DNA of 64,000 nt, from positions 735,628 through 799,627 of the forward strand of contig NZ_JAPVBI010000002.1 in assembly GCF_026967925.1 (NCBI RefSeq), in the 5' to 3' direction. Source of the DNA: Modestobacter sp. VKM Ac-2985 (GTDB taxonomy: Bacteria; Actinomycetota; Actinomycetes; Mycobacteriales; Geodermatophilaceae). Each line of letters begins with the position of its first letter. Within the stretch, counting starts at the first letter, position 1. Shown piece by piece: positions 9,156 to 17,153 of the stretch. Both the position numbers and the translations under genes were made by a program. Below the pieces are notes generated by a model. It was not told the origin of the DNA and made no database searches. It was given only the letters and a program-made list of their open reading frames with translations.

Positions 9156-9977
9156 GTGACGCAGGCCGCTCCGGACGCCCAGCTGTCCCCGCGTGCCCAC
9201 CACCTCCCGGCGGCCGGGATGGTCGTCGTGGTGACCGCGGTGGCCGTGGGGCTGCCCGCCGCGCTCGGCGACACGGGCCGGGTCGTCGCGGTGGCACTGC
9301 TCCAGCTGGGCCTGGTCGCCGGATGGGTGGTCGCCACCGGCATCCGCGGCTTCCTGGGCTCCCTCGCGCTGGGGGGTGCCGCGGCGGTCGCGGCCGACGC
9401 GGCGGTGCTGCTCCCGGCCCGCCCGCAGCTGGACTGGCTGCTGGCGGTCCTCGGCCTGGGGTTCCTGGCCGCCGTCGTCCACCAGATGACCCGTCCGGCG
9501 CCGCGCCGCTACCTGGTGGCGTCGCTGGCCGGGGTCGTCCTGCTGCTGTGCTCGGTCTGCGCGCTGGCGGTGCTGTTGGGGGTCGCCCGGCTCGAGGCCG
9601 GGCCGCAGGCGCTGGAGACGGCGGTCCTGGTGGTCGGTGCCGCGCTGCTGGTCGGTCACCTGGTCGACGTCGTGCTGCCCCGCCCGGAGATCGCCCCCGG
9701 CGTGCCCCGTGGCCTGCTCGGCGTCGTCCTCGCCGTGCTGGCCGCCACGGCGGTCGCCCTGCTGGACCGCGAGAGCGACGCGCTGATCGACGTCCTCGCG
9801 GCGGCCATCTACGGCGCGGCCCTGGGCGGGGCGGCCGCGCTCGCGGCGCTGAGCGCCTCCTACGTCGCGGCCGAGCGCGCTGAGCGGAGCTGGGCGCTGC
9901 CGGTCGTGCAGGCGGTGCTCCCGCTGGCTGCCGTCGCCCCCGTGGCCTACGCCCTCGCTTCCTACGGCACCGGCTGA
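9156..9977 (+). CDS. conserved multi-pass membrane protein, unknown function
   Basis: 273 residues with about eight hydrophobic segments (for example VVVVTAVAVGLPAAL and AVLGLGFLAAVVHQMT) joined by short loops, so nearly the whole protein is in the membrane. The loop VHQMTRPAPRRYLVASLA carries a positive patch. The frame opens earlier, at 9021, but the GTG at 9156 has a -10-like hexamer 6 nt upstream and begins just before the first hydrophobic segment. It sits between divergent glnR and lmeA, 21 bp before the latter, so it may be co-transcribed with lmeA. I do not recognise a named family. Confidence 0.7.
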   Translation: MTQAAPDAQLSPRAHHLPAAGMVVVVTAVAVGLPAALGDTGRVVAVALLQLGLVAGWVVATGIRGFLGSLALGGAAAVAADAAVLLPARPQLDWLLAVLGLGFLAAVVHQMTRPAPRRYLVASLAGVVLLLCSVCALAVLLGVARLEAGPQALETAVLVVGAALLVGHLVDVVLPRPEIAPGVPRGLLGVVLAVLAATAVALLDRESDALIDVLAAAIYGAALGGAAALAALSASYVAAERAERSWALPVVQAVLPLAAVAPVAYALASYGTG

Positions 9978-9998
9978 GCGGCAGGGGAGACTCGACGC

Positions 9999-10688
9999 GT
10001 GAAGGCACTGCTGATCGTCCTGTTGCTCACGCTCGGCCTCCTGGTCCTGGTCGACCGGGTCGGCGTCGCCGTCGCGGAGGGGCAGGTGGCCGACCAGGTG
10101 GCCGAGCGCGGTGGGCTGGCCAGTGCGCCGGACGTCGACATCACCGGGTTCCCCTTCCTCACCCAGGCGCTGTCCGGCCGCTACGACGAGGTGCGGATCA
10201 GCCTGACCGCCGAGCAGCTCGGCGAGCCGGCCGGCACCCGGGCCGACGTGTCGCTGTTCGGGGTGCAGGTGCCCTTGTCCGACGCGGTCTCCGGCTCGGT
10301 CCAGGAGATCCCGGTGGAGCAGGTCGACGGGACGGCGACGCTCTCCTACGAGCTGCTCGCCGAGCAGCTCGGCGGCGACACCCGGCTGCAGGCCGACGGC
10401 GACCGGTTGCGCATCGACCGCACGGTCGACCTCCTCGGCCTGGAGGTCCCGGTGACCGCCCGGGGGACCGTCTCCCTCGACGGGCAGGACCTGGTGGTCG
10501 AGGTCGACGACGCGGCGGCGGCGGGCGTCGACGTCCCCGACATCGTCCTCGACGGGGCAGCGGACGTGCTCGACTTCCGGTACCCCGTGCCGGAGCTGCC
10601 GTTCGGGCTCGAGCTGACCGGGGTCGACCCTCGGGACGACGGCGTCCTGGTGCGGGTGTCGGCGACCGACACGGTGCTGAGCGGCTGA
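9999..10688 (+). CDS. lmeA: LmeA-like DUF2993 lipid-binding envelope protein
   Basis: 229 residues. An N-terminal hydrophobic segment (MKALLIVLLLTLGLLVLVD) is a signal peptide or anchor, followed by a DUF2993 domain rich in alternating beta strands. In mycobacteria the member next to thioredoxin and glnR (LmeA) is needed for lipomannan mannan-chain elongation. The region ITGFPFLTQALSGRYDEVRISL is the characteristic N-terminal block of the family. Start GTG with a GGGGAG site upstream. The last codons and stop lie inside the first unit of an 18-bp triple repeat, so the final four or five residues were set by that repeat. Confidence 0.8.
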   Translation: MKALLIVLLLTLGLLVLVDRVGVAVAEGQVADQVAERGGLASAPDVDITGFPFLTQALSGRYDEVRISLTAEQLGEPAGTRADVSLFGVQVPLSDAVSGSVQEIPVEQVDGTATLSYELLAEQLGGDTRLQADGDRLRIDRTVDLLGLEVPVTARGTVSLDGQDLVVEVDDAAAAGVDVPDIVLDGAADVLDFRYPVPELPFGLELTGVDPRDDGVLVRVSATDTVLSG

Positions 10689-10726
10689 TCGGTGCTGAGC
10701 GGCTGATCGGTGCTGAGCGGCTGATC
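10673..10726 (+). repeat. three perfect 18-bp tandem repeats at the end of lmeA
   Basis: The unit GGTGCTGAGCGGCTGATC occurs three times without change. The first copy contains the lmeA stop codon; each later copy repeats the same VLSG-stop reading. They separate lmeA from the thioredoxin gene. Confidence 0.95.
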
Positions 10727-10765
10727 GGCCGGAATGCCCCCGGAGGTGCACCCGTTGCCCCTCAG

Positions 10766-11107
10766 GTGACCACGACGATCCCCACGGCCGAGGCCACGGC
10801 CGCCCTGGCGGGGCTCGGCGTGCGCCCGGCGGAGGCGGAGCTGACCGTGGTCCAGTTCTCGACCGCCTTCTGTGGGCCCTGCCGGGCCACCCGCGCCCGG
10901 CTGCAGCGGTTGCAGGCCACCCGGTCCGGGTTGTCGTACGTGCACGTGGACGCCGAGAGCCACCTGGACGAGGTCCGGGCACTCGACGTCCGGGTCACCC
11001 CGACGCTGATCTGGCTGGACGCCGCGGGGGCGGTGCTGGCCCGCAGCACCGGCGCGCCGGGGCCGGCCGAGCTGGCCGCTCTGGTAGACGCGCACCTGGG
11101 GGCGTGA
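10766..11107 (+). CDS. thioredoxin-family protein (CGPC)
   Basis: 113 residues with a complete thioredoxin fold. The redox motif FCGPC is at about residues 35-39 and the cis-proline loop reads RVTPTLIWLD. No signal peptide, so cytoplasmic. It most likely reduces disulfides or supports the sulfurtransferase encoded just downstream; the gene corresponds by position to mycobacterial thiX (next to lmeA and the cysA2-sseC pair). It ends 24 bp before the leader peptide of the next operon. Confidence 0.85.
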   Translation: MTTTIPTAEATAALAGLGVRPAEAELTVVQFSTAFCGPCRATRARLQRLQATRSGLSYVHVDAESHLDEVRALDVRVTPTLIWLDAAGAVLARSTGAPGPAELAALVDAHLGA

Positions 11108-11118
11108 CGGTGATCCGC

Positions 11119-11124
11119 TACCCT
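11119..11124 (+). promoter_or_regulatory. -10 hexamer (TACCCT) for the cysteine leader peptide
   Basis: TACCCT ends 6 nt before the GTG at 11131, predicting that the transcript begins at that start codon. Confidence 0.6.
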
Positions 11125-11130
11125 CGCGTC

Positions 11131-11205
11131 GTGGGCCCCCTGCTGACCTCGCGCCGCACAGTCGACCTGTGCCGCGTCGGCAGCACCCGCTGTCCGGCCT
11201 GCTGA
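11131..11205 (+). CDS. cysteine-containing leader peptide (24 aa) upstream of sulfur genes
   Basis: A 24-codon ORF, GTG to TGA. The peptide begins MGPLLTSRRTVDLCRV and ends TRCPAC, so three of its last eleven residues are Cys. It matches the recurring actinobacterial putative-leader-peptide pattern (LT-R-R-x-V-D-L-C-R-V) found ahead of sulfur-assimilation genes. The predicted leaderless promoter supports translation. It lies 165 bp before the sulfurtransferase start, and the spacer is rich in self-complementary G/C. Inferred role: ribosome stalling at Cys codons when cysteine is scarce changes expression of the downstream genes. Cysteine-responsive uORFs are known in mycobacteria; the mechanism here is untested. 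Confidence 0.7.
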   Translation: MGPLLTSRRTVDLCRVGSTRCPAC

Positions 11206-11370
11206 GGCCGCACCCGCGCCGGAGACCCCGTCCCGCGCCGCTCTCCGCACGCCCTGGCCGACCTCCGCCGGATGTGCCGCTCCGGTGGACCCCCGCTCCG
11301 CGTCCCCGCACGGGATCCGCACCGCACGACGTCCGCACCATCCGCCCGAACTGATGGAGGAACCACACTC

Positions 11371-12198
11371 ATGAGCCGTAGCGACGTGCTCGTCACCGCC
11401 GACTGGGCCCAGGAGCACCTGGGTGACCCGGGCATCGTCTTCGTCGAGGTCGACGAGGACACCAGCGCCTACGACGGCGGCCACCTCGAGGGTGCCGTCA
11501 AGCTCGACTGGAAGACCGACCTGCAGGACCCGCTGCGCCGTGACTTCGTCGGCCGCGAGGCGTTCGAGGCGCTGCTGTCCTCCCGCGGCATCGGCAACGA
11601 CGACACCGTGGTCCTCTACGGCGGCAACAACAACTGGTTCGCCGCCTACGCCTACTGGTACTTCAAGCTCTACGGGCACCGCGACGTGAAGCTGATCGAC
11701 GGTGGCCGCAAGAAGTGGGAGCTCGACGGCCGCCCGCTGTCGAAGGACGCCGTGGAGCGCCCGGCCACCACCTACCGCGCCAGCGAGCCCGACCTGTCGA
11801 TCCGCGCCTTCCGCGACGAGGTCGTGTCCTCGATCGGCAACAAGAACATCATCGACGTGCGCTCGCCCGACGAGTTCTCCGGCAAGATCCTCGCCCCGGC
11901 GCACCTGCCGCAGGAGCAGGCGCAGAAGGGCGGGCACGTCCCCACGGCGATGAACATCCCGTGGAGCAAGGCGGCCAACGAGGACGGCACGTTCAAGAGC
12001 GACGAGGAGCTGGCCAAGCTCTACGCCGAGCAGGGCTACGACGAGGCCAAGCCGACCATCGCCTACTGCCGCATCGGTGAGCGCTCCAGCCACACCTGGT
12101 TCGTGCTGCGCGAGCTGCTCGGCAAGTCCGACGTCAAGAACTACGACGGCTCCTGGGTCGAGTACGGCTCGCTGGTCGGCGTCCCGATCGAGAAGTGA
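11371..12198 (+). CDS. thiosulfate sulfurtransferase (tandem rhodanese)
   Basis: 275 residues, two rhodanese domains. The C-terminal domain carries the active-site loop YCRIGERS with catalytic Cys at about residue 232; the N-terminal domain lacks an equivalent Cys (LYGGNNNW), as in typical two-domain enzymes. It moves sulfur from thiosulfate to cyanide or thiol acceptors and is the homologue of mycobacterial CysA2/SseC-operon rhodanese. ATG at 11371 has a GGAGG site 10 nt upstream; the longer open frame upstream is not protein-like. Followed 6 bp later by the DUF1416 gene. Confidence 0.93.
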   Translation: MSRSDVLVTADWAQEHLGDPGIVFVEVDEDTSAYDGGHLEGAVKLDWKTDLQDPLRRDFVGREAFEALLSSRGIGNDDTVVLYGGNNNWFAAYAYWYFKLYGHRDVKLIDGGRKKWELDGRPLSKDAVERPATTYRASEPDLSIRAFRDEVVSSIGNKNIIDVRSPDEFSGKILAPAHLPQEQAQKGGHVPTAMNIPWSKAANEDGTFKSDEELAKLYAEQGYDEAKPTIAYCRIGERSSHTWFVLRELLGKSDVKNYDGSWVEYGSLVGVPIEK

Positions 12199-12204
12199 GC
12201 TGAC

Positions 12205-12498
12205 ATGTGCGGAGCCCCGAAGCAGGGCGGCAGCCTGGCCGGTGTCGACCTGAGCACCCAGACCGTCATCCAGGGGTCGGTGTGGCACGACGGCGCCCCG
12301 GTGGCCGGTGCGTACGTCCGGCTGCTGGACGCCACCGACGAGTTCACCGCCGAGGTGGTGACCAGCCCGGAGGGTGAGTTCCGGTTCTTCGCCGCGCCGG
12401 GTCGCTGGACGCTGCGCACCCTGGCGCCCGTCGGCCGGGCCGAGCGCCCGATCGACGCCGAGGTCGGGCTGAACGAGACGACCCTCGCGATCGACTGA
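12205..12498 (+). CDS. DUF1416 protein (SseC-like)
   Basis: 97 residues beginning MCGAPKQGG, the invariant start of the family, with an early Cys at position 2. The rest looks like a small beta-sandwich, carboxypeptidase-regulatory-like domain (GSVWHDGAPVAGAYVRLLD, EFRFFAAPGRWTLRTL). Almost always found directly after the rhodanese gene in actinobacteria, as here (6 bp apart), so probably part of sulfur transfer. The exact function is not established. Confidence 0.9.
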   Translation: MCGAPKQGGSLAGVDLSTQTVIQGSVWHDGAPVAGAYVRLLDATDEFTAEVVTSPEGEFRFFAAPGRWTLRTLAPVGRAERPIDAEVGLNETTLAID

Positions 12499-12520
12499 CG
12501 AAGGCCCGTCGCAGGCCGCT

Positions 12521-12556
12521 CAACGCCCGTCCCGGCTCCGGCCGGGGCGGGCGTTG
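12521..12556 (+). terminator. terminator hairpin after the sulfurtransferase operon
   Basis: 16-bp arms with one mismatch (left arm CAACGCCCGTCCCGGC) and a TCCG loop, 23 bp after the DUF1416 stop. No clear T-tract, as usual in such GC-rich genomes. Confidence 0.75.
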
Positions 12557-12663
12557 CCGTCTGGCCGGGCTCTCGGCTGGAGCGGGTCGACCCACCCCGG
12601 ACGGCGTGGAGCCGCGTGCGCACCCGGCTCGACCCCGCCGCCTGCGGGTCGACCCGCTGTAGC

Positions 12664-13353
12664 TCAGGCGTCCCGTAGTCCGACGAGCCCGGCGAGGTCG
12701 CGCATCGCGTCGTCGAAGAAGGCGTCCGGATCGGCGGATGCGCCGGTGAAGTGGCCGAAGAGCTCGAAGCTGATCGTGCCGAAGACGCTGCTCCAGGCCA
12801 GCAGTGCCCGGGCCCGGACGGCGTCGTCCAGCGCCGGGTGCTCCCCGCCCAGCAGGGGCGTGACGTCGGGGCTCACGGCGCCGGTCGACCGGCCGGTCGC
12901 GGGTGGGAGCAGCCCGGCCCGGGCGGCGTCCCCGAGGACCCGGCCCAGCACGGCGCCGACCCGGATGGCCGCCGGGACGGTGTCCCGGGGGGCCCGGTAG
13001 CCGGGCACCGGTGAGCCGTAGAGCAGCGCGTACTCGTGCGGGTGGTCCCGGGCCCAGTGACGCACGGCCCGGCAGACCGCGAGCCATCGGGTCATCGGTG
13101 GCGCCGCCGGGTCGTCGGCCCCTTCGGCCGCCTCGCCCAGGGAGTCGTAGCCGTCGATGATCAGCCGGGTCAGCAGGTCGTCGCGGCTGGGGAAGTACCG
13201 GTACACGGCGGAGGAGGCCATGCCGAGCTCCCGGGCGACCGCCCGGAGCGAGAGCCCGGCGGCACCCACGGTCGCCAGCTGTTCCCTGGCGAGGCCGGTG
13301 ATCTCGGCGGTGAGCTCGGCGCGGGCCCGTGCCCGGGCGGTGGTGGGCGGCAC
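12664..13353 (-). CDS. TetR-family repressor (WHG-domain type)
   Basis: 229 residues. The N-terminal HTH (about 15-60) reads GLSLRAVARELGMASSAVYRYFPSRDDLL. The C-terminal ligand domain has the AVCRAVRHWARDHPHEYALLYGSPVPGY block of the TetR_C/WHG group. The GTG at 13353 is chosen because it gives a standard short arm (MPPTTARARARAELTAEI); the open frame extends upstream across the operator region, which is unlikely to be coding. Divergent from the epimerase gene at 13479, with two matching palindromes between them, so it probably represses both. Confidence 0.9.
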   Translation of the reverse strand: MPPTTARARARAELTAEITGLAREQLATVGAAGLSLRAVARELGMASSAVYRYFPSRDDLLTRLIIDGYDSLGEAAEGADDPAAPPMTRWLAVCRAVRHWARDHPHEYALLYGSPVPGYRAPRDTVPAAIRVGAVLGRVLGDAARAGLLPPATGRSTGAVSPDVTPLLGGEHPALDDAVRARALLAWSSVFGTISFELFGHFTGASADPDAFFDDAMRDLAGLVGLRDA

Positions 13354-13390
13354 CGGTGCAGCGTGCCATTCCAGAGCAGTGCACGCAAAT

Positions 13391-13405
13391 GAGAGCACCG
13401 CTCTT
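13391..13405. promoter_or_regulatory. TetR operator copy 1 (GAGAGC-N3-GCTCTT)
   Basis: Near-perfect inverted repeat GAGAGC acc GCTCTT in the divergent tetR/epimerase spacer, 38 bp before the tetR start. Matches copy 2 at 13443-13457. Confidence 0.7.
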
Positions 13406-13442
13406 GACCAGGTGACCGGCAAGCAGCAGGCTCCGGGCATCA

Positions 13443-13457
13443 GAGAGCGCTGCTCTC
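13443..13457. promoter_or_regulatory. TetR operator copy 2 (GAGAGC-N3-GCTCTC)
   Basis: Perfect inverted repeat GAGAGC gct GCTCTC, 21 bp before the epimerase ATG and just upstream of its ribosome-binding site. Same half-sites as copy 1. Confidence 0.75.
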
Positions 13458-13478
13458 CCTTTGTCCGAGGAGATCGAG

Positions 13479-14444
13479 ATGGCACGTCACGTGGTGGTCG
13501 GCAAGGGCCCGGTGGGGTCCGCGACGGCGCAGCTGCTGACCGAGCAGGGGCACGAGGTGCTGGTGCTCTCCCGCAGCGGTGGCGTCAGCACCGACCGGGT
13601 CGAGCACCGGGCCGTCGACGCGTCCGACGCCGAGGCCCTGACCAGCGCGGTCGGCCGGGCCGACACGGTCTACAACGCGGTGAACCCCGGGGACTACACG
13701 ACCTGGACCCGCGACTGGCCGCCGGTGGCGGCTGCGCTGCTGGCCGCGGCCGAGCACTCCGGCGCCGGGCTGGTGATCATGGGCAACCTCTACGGCTACG
13801 GGCGCCCGTCGGGCCCGATGACGCCGCAGAGCCCGCTGGCCGCCACGGACGTGAAGGGGCGGCTGCGCGCACAGATGTGGGCCGATGCGCTCGCGGCGCA
13901 CCAGGCCGGCCGGGTCCGGGCCACCGAGGCCCGGGCGTCGGACTTCGTCGGCCCCGGCATCCCCGCCGCCCAGTCCCACCTGGTGCGGCAGCTGGACACC
14001 CTGCGCCGCGGACGGCGGGCGTGGGTGATCGGTGACCCCGACGTCCCGCACAGCTGGACCCACGTGCCCGACGTGGCGGCCACCCTGGTCGCGCTCGGTG
14101 GCGACGACCGGTCGTGGGGCCGGGCGTGGCACGTGCCCAGCCCGGCGCCGCGCTCGCAGCGGCAGGCGCTGACCGACCTGGCCCGGGCGATGGGCGCGCC
14201 GCCGGCCCGGGTGAGCGGCGTCCCCTGGCCGGTGCTGCGCGCCGCCGGGCTCGCGGTCCCGCTGATGCGGGAGATCCTTGCGATCCGGCACCAGTGGGAC
14301 CAGGAGTTCGTCCTGGACGCCACCGAGACGACCGCGGTCCTCGGGCTGACCGAGACGCCCTGGGACGACGTCGTCCGGGCCACCGTGGAGGGGGTTCAGC
14401 CGGGCAGCACCTCCGCCGCGGGCACCGGTCGGCTGAAGAAGTAG
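13479..14444 (+). CDS. NAD(P)-dependent epimerase/dehydratase-like protein
   Basis: 321 residues, Rossmann fold of the extended SDR/atypical epimerase group. The dinucleotide loop is VVVGKGPVGSATAQLL (a GxGxxG variant), followed by the beta-strand NAVNPGDYTTW and the active-site strand region GNLYGYGRPSGP; the usual YxxxK is replaced by a Y-G-Y-G arrangement. Start ATG at 13479 has GAGGAG 7 nt upstream. The gene is paired with a divergent TetR and overlaps the convergent GGDEF-EAL gene by 49 bp. Substrate unknown. Confidence 0.85.
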   Translation: MARHVVVGKGPVGSATAQLLTEQGHEVLVLSRSGGVSTDRVEHRAVDASDAEALTSAVGRADTVYNAVNPGDYTTWTRDWPPVAAALLAAAEHSGAGLVIMGNLYGYGRPSGPMTPQSPLAATDVKGRLRAQMWADALAAHQAGRVRATEARASDFVGPGIPAAQSHLVRQLDTLRRGRRAWVIGDPDVPHSWTHVPDVAATLVALGGDDRSWGRAWHVPSPAPRSQRQALTDLARAMGAPPARVSGVPWPVLRAAGLAVPLMREILAIRHQWDQEFVLDATETTAVLGLTETPWDDVVRATVEGVQPGSTSAAGTGRLKK

Positions 14445-16126
14445 CCCTGCGCCTGGTCGGCGCCCAGTGCGCGGAGGGCGTCGCGCTCGGCGGCGGTCTC
14501 CACCCCCTCGGCGACGGCGACCAGGCCCATCGCGTGCGCCAGGTGCACGCAGCTGGCGACGATCGCGTGGTCGCCGGCGTCGGTGGTCATCCCGGTGACG
14601 AACGACCGGTCGATCTGCAGCTCGTCGACCGGGAATCGCTTGAGGTAGGTGAAGCTGGAGAAGCCGGTGCCGAAGTCGTCCACGGCCAGCAGCACGCCCA
14701 GCGCCTTGAGCTCCTGCAGCGAGCGGAGCGCGGCGTCGGGGTCGCTCATCAGCGCCGTCTCGGTGATCTCCAGGACCAGCCGGGAGGCCGGCAACCCGGC
14801 GCGGGCGAGGGTCCGGGCGACCAGCGGCACCAGATCGGGGTCGGCGAGCTGACGCGCGGAGAGGTTGACCGCCGTCTGCAGCCCCGCCGGCCCACCGGCG
14901 GTGTCCCAGCGCACGGCCTGCTCGACGGCCTCGGTCAGCACCCAGGCGCCCAGCTCTCGGATGATCCCGGACTGCTCTGCTGCGGCGATGAACGCGGCCG
15001 GCTGCAGCAGCCCCCGGGTCGGGTGCTGCCAGCGGACCAGCGCCTCGACGCCGCTCAGCCGGCCGGTCGGCAGGTGCTGGCGGGGCTGGTAGTGCACCCG
15101 CAGCTCACCCTCGCGGATGGCGCTGCGCAGCTGCTCCAGGAGCAGCAGCCGGTCGGCGCCCGGGTCGCTGTCCCCGGGGTGGTGGGCGGTCCAGCGCCCA
15201 GTGCCCTGGGCCTTGGCCCGGTACATGGCGTGGTCGGCGCGACGGAGCACGAGCTCGGCGATCTCGGTCGCGTCCGGCTCGGCCACCGGCACGTCGGCGG
15301 CGCAGATACCGACGCTCCCGGTGACGACGACCTCCACACCCTGCAGCACGACCGGCTCGGCGAGCAGGTCGAGCAGCCGCTCGGCGACCCGGGCGGCGCC
15401 GGAGGTGGTGACGTCGTCCAGGACGACGAACTCGTCGCCGGCGAAGCGGGCGACGTCGGCGCTGGCGCGCGAGGCACAGCGGATCCGGCGGGCGACCACC
15501 TGCAGCAGCTCGTCACCGCTGGCGTGCCCGAGGGCGTCGTTGACCGTCTTGAAGCCGTCGAGGTCGACGAACAGCACGGTCGGCACCGCCCCGTCACCCC
15601 GGTCGGTGCGGGCTGCCCCGAGCCGGCCGCGCAGGGCCCGCAGCAGCCCGGGGCGGTTGAGCAGCCCGGTGAGCTCGTCGTGGTGGACGAGCTCGGCGAG
15701 CTCGGCCTCGGCCTGGGAGATCCGGGCCTCCGACTCCTCGGCCCGGCGCCGCGCGGCCAGCAGTTCCTCCTCGTAGCGGCGGCGCTGCTGGGCGTCCACC
15801 AGCGCGACCCTGGTCTCCGGGCCGTCCGCGCCCTCGACGCGGGTCGCGCTCAACAGGGCCGGGTGGCGGGACCCGTCGGGTCCGACGACCTGGACGGAGG
15901 CCTCGGCGATCCGGCCGCTGACCATCAGCTGGGGGAGGGAGTGCGTCGTGTACAGGACCCGGTCGCCGATCGGCAGCAGCTTCGGGAACGGGGTGCCCAC
16001 CAGGGCCGCGGCGGTGTGCCCGGTCCAGTCGGTGAAGGTCGCGTTGGCCGCGGTGATCAGGCCGTCGTCGTCCAGCAGCAGGTGCCCGCTCGGGGCGTGC
16101 TCCCACAGCTCCGCGTAGTCCCTCAT
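14396..16126 (-). CDS. PAS-GGDEF-EAL cyclic-di-GMP signalling protein
   Basis: 576 residues, soluble. PAS domain (about 5-115), a charged linker helix (115-145), GGDEF (about 147-310, motif AGDEF at 229-233) and EAL (about 325-575, E361-A362-L363). EAL metal and substrate positions are mostly kept: N421, E453 (LEITET), D483-D484 (VDDFGTG) and the EGVET loop; but the usual K of KID is Q504. There is no canonical RxxD inhibitory site. It could make or break c-di-GMP, or use one domain to regulate the other. Its ATG is 10 bp after the RsbQ-like gene with a GAGGGA site between, so the two form an operon and probably a sensor pair. Confidence 0.93.
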   Translation of the reverse strand: MRDYAELWEHAPSGHLLLDDDGLITAANATFTDWTGHTAAALVGTPFPKLLPIGDRVLYTTHSLPQLMVSGRIAEASVQVVGPDGSRHPALLSATRVEGADGPETRVALVDAQQRRRYEEELLAARRRAEESEARISQAEAELAELVHHDELTGLLNRPGLLRALRGRLGAARTDRGDGAVPTVLFVDLDGFKTVNDALGHASGDELLQVVARRIRCASRASADVARFAGDEFVVLDDVTTSGAARVAERLLDLLAEPVVLQGVEVVVTGSVGICAADVPVAEPDATEIAELVLRRADHAMYRAKAQGTGRWTAHHPGDSDPGADRLLLLEQLRSAIREGELRVHYQPRQHLPTGRLSGVEALVRWQHPTRGLLQPAAFIAAAEQSGIIRELGAWVLTEAVEQAVRWDTAGGPAGLQTAVNLSARQLADPDLVPLVARTLARAGLPASRLVLEITETALMSDPDAALRSLQELKALGVLLAVDDFGTGFSSFTYLKRFPVDELQIDRSFVTGMTTDAGDHAIVASCVHLAHAMGLVAVAEGVETAAERDALRALGADQAQGYFFSRPVPAAEVLPG

Positions 16127-16136
16127 GGTCGGTCCC

Positions 16137-16988
16137 TCAGCGCCGGGGCAGCAGGTGGGCGCGGATGGCCGCGGCCGTCTCCTCGGGGGCGCTGATGTGC
16201 GGGCAGTGCCCGACGGCCTCGAGCTGGACCAGTGTCGAGCCGGTCAGGTGGGCGCGCAGGTGGTCACCGACCGAGGGCGGCACCAGCGCGTCGGCGCGGC
16301 TCTGCACGATCACCGTGGGGGTGGTGACCCGGGGCAGCAGCGGGCGGAAGTCGGTGGTGAACATGATGACCAGCAGCTGGCGGGCGACGTCGGGGTCGAC
16401 CCGGCAGAAGCTGGCGGTGAGCCGGGCACCGTTCCCCGGGACATCGGGGGTGCCCATGATGACCGGTGCCATCGCCTCGGCCCAGGTGAAGTAGTTGCTG
16501 TCCAGCGCGCCGGCGACCTCGGCCATGTCGGCGGCGGAGAAGCCGCCGTCGTAGCCGTCGGCCGGGTCCTCCAGGAAGTAGGGGGACGCCGCCACCAGGA
16601 ACACCTGTCGGAAGCGCTCGGGCTCCCGGACCGCGGCGAGCAGGGCCATCATCGTGCTCACGCTGTGCGCGACGAGCGTGACGTCGTGCAGGTCGAGCTC
16701 CGCGCAGATCGCCAGGATGTCCTCGGCGTGCGCGTCCAGGCTCGAGTAGCGGACCGGGTCCCAGGCCGAGACGTCGGACCGGCCGTAGCCCATCAGGTCG
16801 TAACGGACGACGCGGTGGTCGGCGCTGACGTGCGGCAGGACGCCGTCCCACATGCCCTGGTCGCAGCCGAAGCCGTGCGCCAGCAGCAGGACCGGTCCGT
16901 CCGGGTCGCCGGTGCTGGTCACGTGCAGCCGCTCTGCCACCGGTCCGGGCAGGACCTGGGTCGGCCGCATGGCCGCGTCCATCGACAT
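16137..16988 (-). CDS. RsbQ-like alpha/beta hydrolase
   Basis: 283 residues. Nucleophile elbow AHSVST (catalytic Ser), oxyanion loop LLLAHGFGCDQGMWD, acid in SRADALVPP and catalytic His in VGHCPHISAP. The run AAVREPERFRQVFLVAASP followed by YFLEDP is diagnostic of the RsbQ/KAI2 branch. RsbQ in Bacillus is a hydrolase that activates the PAS-domain phosphatase RsbP under energy stress; here the downstream partner has a PAS domain too. The start is the ATG at 16988, which has a GAGGTGGAGAG site; an earlier in-frame ATG lacks one. Confidence 0.88.
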   Translation of the reverse strand: MSMDAAMRPTQVLPGPVAERLHVTSTGDPDGPVLLLAHGFGCDQGMWDGVLPHVSADHRVVRYDLMGYGRSDVSAWDPVRYSSLDAHAEDILAICAELDLHDVTLVAHSVSTMMALLAAVREPERFRQVFLVAASPYFLEDPADGYDGGFSAADMAEVAGALDSNYFTWAEAMAPVIMGTPDVPGNGARLTASFCRVDPDVARQLLVIMFTTDFRPLLPRVTTPTVIVQSRADALVPPSVGDHLRAHLTGSTLVQLEAVGHCPHISAPEETAAAIRAHLLPRR

Positions 16989-17153
16989 GCTCTCCACCTC
17001 GTGGGGGCTCGGATCCACGGGGTTCGAGATCCGTCGTGCACCACCTACGTCGGCCGGTGGCCGCCCGCGCTTGAGCGGAGTCGTCGGCGGTCGCCGGAGA
17101 TGCCCCGGCCGGGTGAGGTCGCCCCGCTCCCGGTGCGCGCAGGGGGCCCGGAT

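Noticed and set aside
10673-10726. Attachment site for an integrated element
   Set aside because: Perfect short tandem repeats, but no integrase, tRNA or mobile genes on either side.
12499-12663. Additional small gene between the DUF1416 and TetR genes
   Set aside because: The interval contains a terminator hairpin and no ORF with a ribosome-binding site.
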